A stretch of 64,000 bases of DNA from Bradyrhizobium sp. SK17. GTDB lineage: Bacteria > Pseudomonadota > Alphaproteobacteria > Rhizobiales > Xanthobacteraceae. Position 1 is the stretch's first letter, and the number at the start of each line of letters is the position of its first letter. The notes under the pieces were generated by a model that did no database searches, was not told the DNA's origin, and worked only from the letters and a program-made list of their open reading frames with translations. The stretch lies in assembly GCF_002831585.1 (NCBI RefSeq), contig NZ_CP025113.1, positions 4,913,001-4,977,000 of the forward strand, written 5' to 3'. Shown here piece after piece: positions 60,185 through 64,000 of this stretch. The position numbers and the translations under genes are program-made.

Positions 60185-60415
60185 TCAGTGCAGCTCGCCG
60201 AGCACGGCGCTGAACGGCAATTCGAACATCTCGGTTCCGATATCGTCGGTGACGTGGACTGCCCAGTTGCGCCAGTCTTCCGCGCTCGGTGTCATGACAT
60301 AGCTGCGTGCCAGCTGCTCCGCATGCACCCGTGCTTCCGCCAGATCCATCGCTGCACCGGTGCGATCCAGGATCACGTGCTTCTCGTCAGAGCAGTGAAA
60401 GAAAACTGCAGACAT
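60185..60415 (-). CDS. Small DUF6894 family protein
   Basis: 76 aa. MSAVFFHCSDEKHVILDRTGAAMDLAEARVHAEQLARSYVMTPSAEDWRNWAVHVTDDIGTEMFELPFSAVLGELH. F-x-H opening, DRTG, a helix DLAEARVHAEQLARS, and the DWRNWAVHVTDDxGxxxxELPF strand-turn-strand end are the features of DUF6894. Cytosolic, function unknown. First gene of a two-gene unit with the 57-aa protein at 60002. Confidence 0.82.
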   Translation of the reverse strand: MSAVFFHCSDEKHVILDRTGAAMDLAEARVHAEQLARSYVMTPSAEDWRNWAVHVTDDIGTEMFELPFSAVLGELH

Positions 60416-60556
60416 CTTCCGATTCCCATTCCGAAGCGATTCTCGCGCGCTGAAATAGCAGCGCGCGCGGGCGCGGAGAATCCGGGTGATCCCCCATCGG
60501 GAAACTACGGTGATTCCTGACGATTTGAATCAAGCGGCCGTGATCGGCGCGTGATC

Positions 60557-60901
60557 TCAGAAGATCGACTCGCCGATCTCAACCTCGCTGCGCGGGCCGA
60601 GCACGATCACCTTGCCGCCGGCATCCTTGGCGCCGAGGATCAGCAGTTCCGAGGTGAAGCCCGCGATATTCTTCGGGCCCAGATTGCAGATGCATACCAC
60701 CAGCGAGCCGAGCAGCGCCTCGGGCTCGTAATTTGTGATCTGGGCACTCGACCACATGATCCGCTCGGCGCCGACGTCGACCCCGACCTTGTAGGACGGG
60801 TTCCGGGCGCGCGGAAACGGCTGCACCTCGACGACCTTACCGATCCTGATATCGAGCCGGGCGAAGTCGTCGTAGCTGGCTTGGGGCTTGAGAGGGGACA
60901 T
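60557..60901 (-). CDS. CsaA-like tRNA-binding domain protein
   Basis: 114 aa from ATG 60901. MSPLKPQASYDDFARLDIRIGKVVEVQPFPRARNPSYKVGVDVGAERIMWSSAQITNYEPEALLGSLVVCICNLGPKNIAGFTSELLILGA is an EMAP/CsaA OB fold (LDIRIGKVVEVxxFPxARxPxYKxxVD, CNLGPKxIAGFxSEVLILGA). CsaA proteins bind tRNA and have chaperone activity. The start overlaps the LysE stop by one base, so it is coupled. Confidence 0.93.
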   Translation of the reverse strand: MSPLKPQASYDDFARLDIRIGKVVEVQPFPRARNPSYKVGVDVGAERIMWSSAQITNYEPEALLGSLVVCICNLGPKNIAGFTSELLILGAKDAGGKVIVLGPRSEVEIGESIF

Positions 60902-61527
60902 CAGCGCTCCTGAAACGCCAGGCGGATGCCGAGCGCGATGTAGATCGTGCCGACCACGCGGCCCTGCCACTGCCCGATGCGCCGGTGCCGCCTGATCCAC
61001 GGGCTGATCTGGCCCGCGGCGAGCGCGAGCAGCGAGGTGTAGGCCGCGCTCATTGCGACGAAGATCAGGCCGAGCGTCGCGAATTGGGCGACCGCCGAGC
61101 CGTGACCGGGGTGGACGAACTGCGGCAGGAAGGCGAGGAAGAACAGCGCGGTCTTCGGATTGAGCATTTCCGCCCAGATCGCCTGCCGGAATGCGCGCCG
61201 CGGATCGACCGGCTGCGCCGCCGGCAGATGCAGGTCGTCATTCTTCTCGAACACGGCGCGCACGCCGAGCACGATCAGGTAGATTACGCCGGCATATTTG
61301 ACGATCGAGAACGCCAGCGCCGAGGTCATCAGCACCGCCGACAGGCCGAACGTCGCCATCGCGGTGTGGACGAGATCGCCGAGCGCGATGCCGAACCCGG
61401 TGGCGACGCCGACCCGCGGTCCGCCGGTCACCGAACGCGCGAGCACCAGCAGCACGGCAGGCCCGGGGATCAGGAACAGGCCGAGCACGACGGCGGCGTA
61501 GGTGAGGAGGGTCGTGGTGTCGATCAT
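60901..61527 (-). CDS. LysE family amino-acid/threonine exporter
   Basis: 208 aa, six hydrophobic segments. GLFLIPGPAVLLVLARSVTGGPRVGVATGFGIALGDLVHTAMATFGLSAVL is the LysE/RhtB opening (PGP and G-RxGV-A-G-xxGD motifs), then NPKTALFFLAFLPQFV. Inner membrane; exports small amino acids or related metabolites. It overlaps the pdxY stop by 4 bases (ATGA) and the csaA-like start by one base. Confidence 0.92.
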   Translation of the reverse strand: MIDTTTLLTYAAVVLGLFLIPGPAVLLVLARSVTGGPRVGVATGFGIALGDLVHTAMATFGLSAVLMTSALAFSIVKYAGVIYLIVLGVRAVFEKNDDLHLPAAQPVDPRRAFRQAIWAEMLNPKTALFFLAFLPQFVHPGHGSAVAQFATLGLIFVAMSAAYTSLLALAAGQISPWIRRHRRIGQWQGRVVGTIYIALGIRLAFQER

Positions 61528-62417
61528 GAAGAATGTCCCGGATGTTCGGACGGATGGATCGCGACGGCCGTGAAGCGGGGTTTTGGATCAAGCATCACGT
61601 CGGCGCTCTCGACGATGCGCATTTCCTCGGTCCCGCGCTGCGCCGTGCGTTCCAGCACGCCGTGAATGGCTGACGCGGCATGACCGAGCGCGTCCGGCGT
61701 CGCCAGACCGCGCACGCGGCCAGCGACGAACAGCGCCGCGAACAGGTCACCGGTGCCGGACGGGCTGATCGGCACGCGCGGCGTCCGCACCCGCCAGGCG
61801 GATATGCGACCGGCGTCCGCGCGCTCGATCGCCAAAGTCTCGATCTCGCTGTCGGGCGTGCCGGCGAACTCGGCGCTGGTGATGATGATGGTGGTCGGCC
61901 CCCGCGCCATCAGCGCGCCGGCCTGCACGATGACGTCGCCGATCGTCGTCACCCGCGCGCCGCAAAGGAATTCGAATTCGAAATGGTTGGGGGTGATGAT
62001 GTCAGCGAGCGGGCAGAGCTGGTCGCGCACCAGCGGCGGGATGTCGGCTCGCACGAACATGCCGCGGTCGCGATCGCCAAGCACCGGATCGCAGCAGTAC
62101 AGCAAAGTCGGGTTGGCCGCCTTGGCGCGGGCGACGAAATCGGCGACGTCGCTGCCGATGTCGGCCGAGCCGAGGTAGCCTGACAGGATCATCTGCGCGT
62201 GCTCGACCGCGCCGCGTTCCTCGACGCCGCGCAGGAGGTCGGCGACCAGCTGCACATCGAGCACGCGGCCGCGGATGGTCGGATAGCCCGGCCGGTTGCT
62301 GAGCAGCGTGGTCGGCACGGCGACGACATCGATGCCATGGAGCTGAATCGGAAAGCTGGCGGCGCTGTTGCCGACATGGCCCCAGGCGACCTGCGACTGG
62401 ATCGAGATGACGGTCAT
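61524..62417 (-). CDS. pdxY: Pyridoxal kinase
   Basis: 297 aa. Phosphorylates pyridoxal with ATP in vitamin B6 salvage; cytosolic. ISIQSQVAWGHVGNSAASFPIQLHGIDVVAVPTTLLSNRPGYPTIRG is the standard PdxY/PdxK opening, followed by LYCCDPVLGDRDRGMFVRADI, DIITPNHFEFEFLCG, and the catalytic/ATP-site SGTGDLFAALFVAG (Asp in GTGD). First gene of the overlapping pdxY-lysE-csaA unit. A MocR/PdxR regulator with a PNPOx partner lies in the same window at 15941-18242. Confidence 0.95.
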   Translation of the reverse strand: MTVISIQSQVAWGHVGNSAASFPIQLHGIDVVAVPTTLLSNRPGYPTIRGRVLDVQLVADLLRGVEERGAVEHAQMILSGYLGSADIGSDVADFVARAKAANPTLLYCCDPVLGDRDRGMFVRADIPPLVRDQLCPLADIITPNHFEFEFLCGARVTTIGDVIVQAGALMARGPTTIIITSAEFAGTPDSEIETLAIERADAGRISAWRVRTPRVPISPSGTGDLFAALFVAGRVRGLATPDALGHAASAIHGVLERTAQRGTEEMRIVESADVMLDPKPRFTAVAIHPSEHPGHSS

Positions 62418-62427
62418 GCTGCCCGCA

Positions 62428-62601
62428 TCACCCGAACAGCGCGGCGTAGATCACGTAAAGCCAGCCCAGGATACCGTGGATGATCGCCCACAGGATCGAA
62501 TGGTTCTTGGTGTAGGAGATCGCGATCGCCAGCGCCGAGCCGAACCCCACGCCGTATTTCGCGCCCTCGACACGGACGCCGTAATATCGATTGCCGTTCA
62601 T
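62428..62601 (-). CDS. Small membrane protein
   Basis: 57 aa from ATG 62601, with GGAAGGA upstream. MNGNRYYGVRVEGAKYGVGFGSALAIAISYTKNHSILWAIIHGILGWLYVIYAALFG has two hydrophobic stretches, one of them the last 18 residues. It lies 10 bases before pdxY on the same strand, so it is probably the first gene of that operon. Function unknown. Confidence 0.75.
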   Translation of the reverse strand: MNGNRYYGVRVEGAKYGVGFGSALAIAISYTKNHSILWAIIHGILGWLYVIYAALFG

Positions 62602-63137
62602 GGTGTCCTTCCAGCGGGAGGGCAGGAGATTGCTCCCAGCGTAACCCGTCCGCTGCCGCCAGTTCAACGGTGGAACGGTCTCGGCGGATGCATATGCGGG
62701 ACCGTCGTGGCTTTATTGGCTCGAGCCAGCGATCTCCCCCATCGTCGTCCTGGCGAAAGCCAGGACCCATAACCACCGGCTTGGCTGTGAAAGGGATTGG
62801 AAGCCACAGCGTCGCGCGACAACTTGCATTTGGGGTAATGGGTCCTGGCTTTCGCCAGGACGACATGGGGATTGTTCTGGTCTCAAGACGCCAACCAGGC
62901 AGTGTCATCACCCGCGCATGCAGGTGATCCAGTATTCCAGAGCAGCAATGCTTGAAGCGAGATGCCGCCGAGCCCCCGTCCTGCTCAGGGCACGCCGTGC
63001 GCGCTCATCACATTCACGCTTCGGTCAAACGTAGGCGGAATAACCGGACAGCGCCAACAGTCATGGTGTCGGTGTGAATGCTTCAGCCGCCCGGCGAAAC
63101 CGCCGTCGCGGCCGCTAAGCCAAGCGGGAGAAGGACG
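62602..63137. other. Intergenic stretch holding a dispersed repeat
   Basis: 536 bases without a supported gene. The middle is the inverted repeat at 62744-62864. The rest (62602-62743 and 62865-63137) shows no hairpin with a T-run and no clear promoter. It lies between divergent genes. Confidence 0.5.
62744..62864. repeat. Dispersed inverted repeat (GTCGTCCTGGCGAAAG family)
   Basis: Perfect 27-base arms at 62744-62770 and 62838-62864 enclose a 67-base loop. Each arm also contains a smaller internal palindrome (CCTGGC-GAAA-GCCAGG), so it can fold as two hairpins or one long one. It is a common Bradyrhizobium-type intergenic repeat (from memory). Confidence 0.9.
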
Positions 63138-63386
63138 ATGATGGTGGCGAAGTATGTCGCGGCGGGCCTGGTCGCGCTCGCCATGCTGACGGGGTCGGCG
63201 GCCGGCGCGTCCCCGGCGGCGGGGTTCTATCCGCCTGCGAAGGGCCATACCGGCACCGTTGCCGGCAGGGGCTGGAGCGGCGGACTGCCGCGGATGACCG
63301 CCCCGCATGTCGGCGACACCGAGACGCGGCCCCGCGACCAGCCCGGCGGCGTCTGCGATCACGGCGACAACGCCATGATCTGCTGA
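63138..63386 (+). CDS. Small secreted protein of unknown function
   Basis: 82 aa from ATG 63138 (GGAGAAGG upstream; a second ATG follows directly). Signal peptide MMVAKYVAAGLVALAMLTGSAAGA, then a Gly/Pro-rich mature part with two Cys near the end (VCDHGDNAMIC). No family was recognised. Confidence 0.7.
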   Translation: MMVAKYVAAGLVALAMLTGSAAGASPAAGFYPPAKGHTGTVAGRGWSGGLPRMTAPHVGDTETRPRDQPGGVCDHGDNAMIC

Positions 63387-63471
63387 GCCGGACGGTGCAT
63401 GGCGGTGATCTCCGGCGAAACTTGCGCTAGCCTTGCTGGATCGTCTCCCTCCAGCCGCGAGCGCCGCCGCC

Positions 63472-64000
63472 ATGCACATCCTGCGCCCCCAATTCCGCAT
63501 CGAGGACGATCGCGCGCTGGCCTTCGCGGCGGCGCGTGGCTTCGGTGCCATCGTCGCCGCCGATGCGCGCGGCCCGCGGGCGTCGCACGTCCCGTTCGTG
63601 ATCGAGCGGCGCGACGACCGCGTCATCGTGCAGATCCATCTCACCGCGAGAAATCCGCTCGTGGAGCTTGCTGATGGCAGCAGGCGATTCCTGCTGATCG
63701 TCTCGGGTGACGACGCCTACATCTCGAACGACTGGTACGTCTCGCGCGACAACGTCTCGACCTGGCTCTACGAGGCGGTGCATCTGTCCGGCGTCGCGCA
63801 TCTGCGCGGGTGCGAAGACAATCGCGGCCATGGCGACGCGCTGCTCGCGGTCTCCGAAGCGCGGCTGCCGAAGCAGCCCTGGGACCTCGCGCAAATGGAG
63901 CCCGGCAAGCGCGAGGCGATGCTGGCCGGGATCAGGGTGATCGATCTCGTCGTCGACGAGATCGAGGGGCAGTCGAAACTCAACCAGCACAAGAGCGATG
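63472..64000 (+). CDS. PaiB-like FMN-binding negative transcriptional regulator, 5' part
   Basis: 176 codons from ATG 63472 to the window end; the rest is outside. MHILRPQFRIEDDRALAFAAARGFGAIVAADARGPRASHVPFVIERRDDRVIVQIHLTARNPLVELADGSRRFLLIVSGDDAYISNDWYVSRDNVSTWLYEAVHLSG is the PaiB/FMN-binding split-barrel fold (GPRASHVPF, ISNDWYVSRDNVSTWLYEAVHLSG). Family members are about 200 residues. In Bacillus PaiB affects sporulation and protease genes; the target here is unknown. Confidence 0.9.
   Translation, partial: MHILRPQFRIEDDRALAFAAARGFGAIVAADARGPRASHVPFVIERRDDRVIVQIHLTARNPLVELADGSRRFLLIVSGDDAYISNDWYVSRDNVSTWLYEAVHLSGVAHLRGCEDNRGHGDALLAVSEARLPKQPWDLAQMEPGKREAMLAGIRVIDLVVDEIEGQSKLNQHKSD

Noticed and set aside
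1..64000. CRISPR arrays, tRNA or rRNA genes, transposases, phage or integrative element genes
   Set aside because: No regularly spaced repeats, no T-loop type sequences in a tRNA context, and no recombinase or transposase motifs were seen on reading both strands. The repeats present are short palindromes without coding content.

Overview
The window reads as chromosomal DNA of a slow-growing rhizobial alphaproteobacterium, most likely Bradyrhizobium or a close relative. This is inferred from the high GC content, the divergent gstI/glnII pair (eukaryote-like glutamine synthetase II with its small translational inhibitor), a sigma-54 promoter in front of glnII, a long MaeB malic enzyme with a phosphotransacetylase-like tail, many small secreted or DUF6894-like proteins, and several families of dispersed palindromic repeats. 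No rRNA, tRNA, CRISPR array, transposase, integrase or phage gene was seen. Almost all of it looks like vertically inherited housekeeping and accessory sequence.

Layout. 1-9.7 kb: the N-terminal part of a membrane histidine kinase (cut by the window edge), a PEP-CTERM-like surface protein, a large membrane-anchored protein, NADP-malic enzyme, DoxX and an AraC regulator. 9.1-15.9 kb: envelope genes, namely a polysaccharide deacetylase paired with a DHFR-like reductase, a glutathione peroxidase, a long L,D-transpeptidase, CreA and several small secreted proteins. 15.9-26.4 kb: a MocR/PdxR-type regulator divergent from a PNPOx-fold protein, an M20 deacylase, a BtuF-like binding protein, a PaaI thioesterase, an acetyltransferase, a quinol monooxygenase, a PD-(D/E)XK-like protein, a GrlR-like protein, an SDR, an SGNH hydrolase and a tyrosine phosphatase. 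26.5-31.4 kb: MliC, gstI, glnII and an overlapping set coding for a tandem GrlR-like protein, a ModA-like protein without signal peptide and a Sel1-repeat protein. 31.4-35.4 kb: a three-component periplasmic molybdenum hydroxylase (diheme cytochrome, [2Fe-2S] subunit, Tat-exported large subunit).

35.5-46.1 kb: a secreted protein of unknown function, a YdcZ transporter, an ABC-F protein, a hexapeptide acyltransferase, a dienelactone-hydrolase-like protein and a metallo-beta-lactamase-fold hydrolase, then a c-di-GMP-type operon (DUF2336, PilZ, a 65-aa protein, HD-GYP) with a divergent AraC gene and a second PilZ protein. 46.2-55.3 kb: a PsiF-like duplicated secreted protein, a nitroreductase, an acyl-CoA dehydrogenase, a chemoreceptor, an FMN reductase, a short L,D-transpeptidase lipoprotein, an Ala/Pro-rich membrane protein and RlpA. 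55.5-64 kb: a Tat-exported serine hydrolase, a methyltransferase, DUF1993 and DUF6894-like proteins, an overlapping pdxY-lysE-csaA operon and the start of a PaiB-like gene.

The most notable points are: (1) the gstI/glnII nitrogen-control locus with a readable -24/-12 promoter and an upstream dyad; (2) a 45-bp palindrome with fixed GCATGATC/GATCATGC ends, found three times at identical length within a base or so of stop codons, plus a longer 70-bp variant; (3) another dispersed repeat that supplies the last 13 codons of a binding-protein gene; (4) single and tandem GrlR-like proteins, the tandem one translationally coupled to a signal-less ModA-like protein; (5) the DUF2336-PilZ-HD-GYP operon; (6) two orphan terminators that may mark small RNAs. 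Start codons were chosen from ribosome-binding sites and domain limits and differ in many places from the longest open frame.
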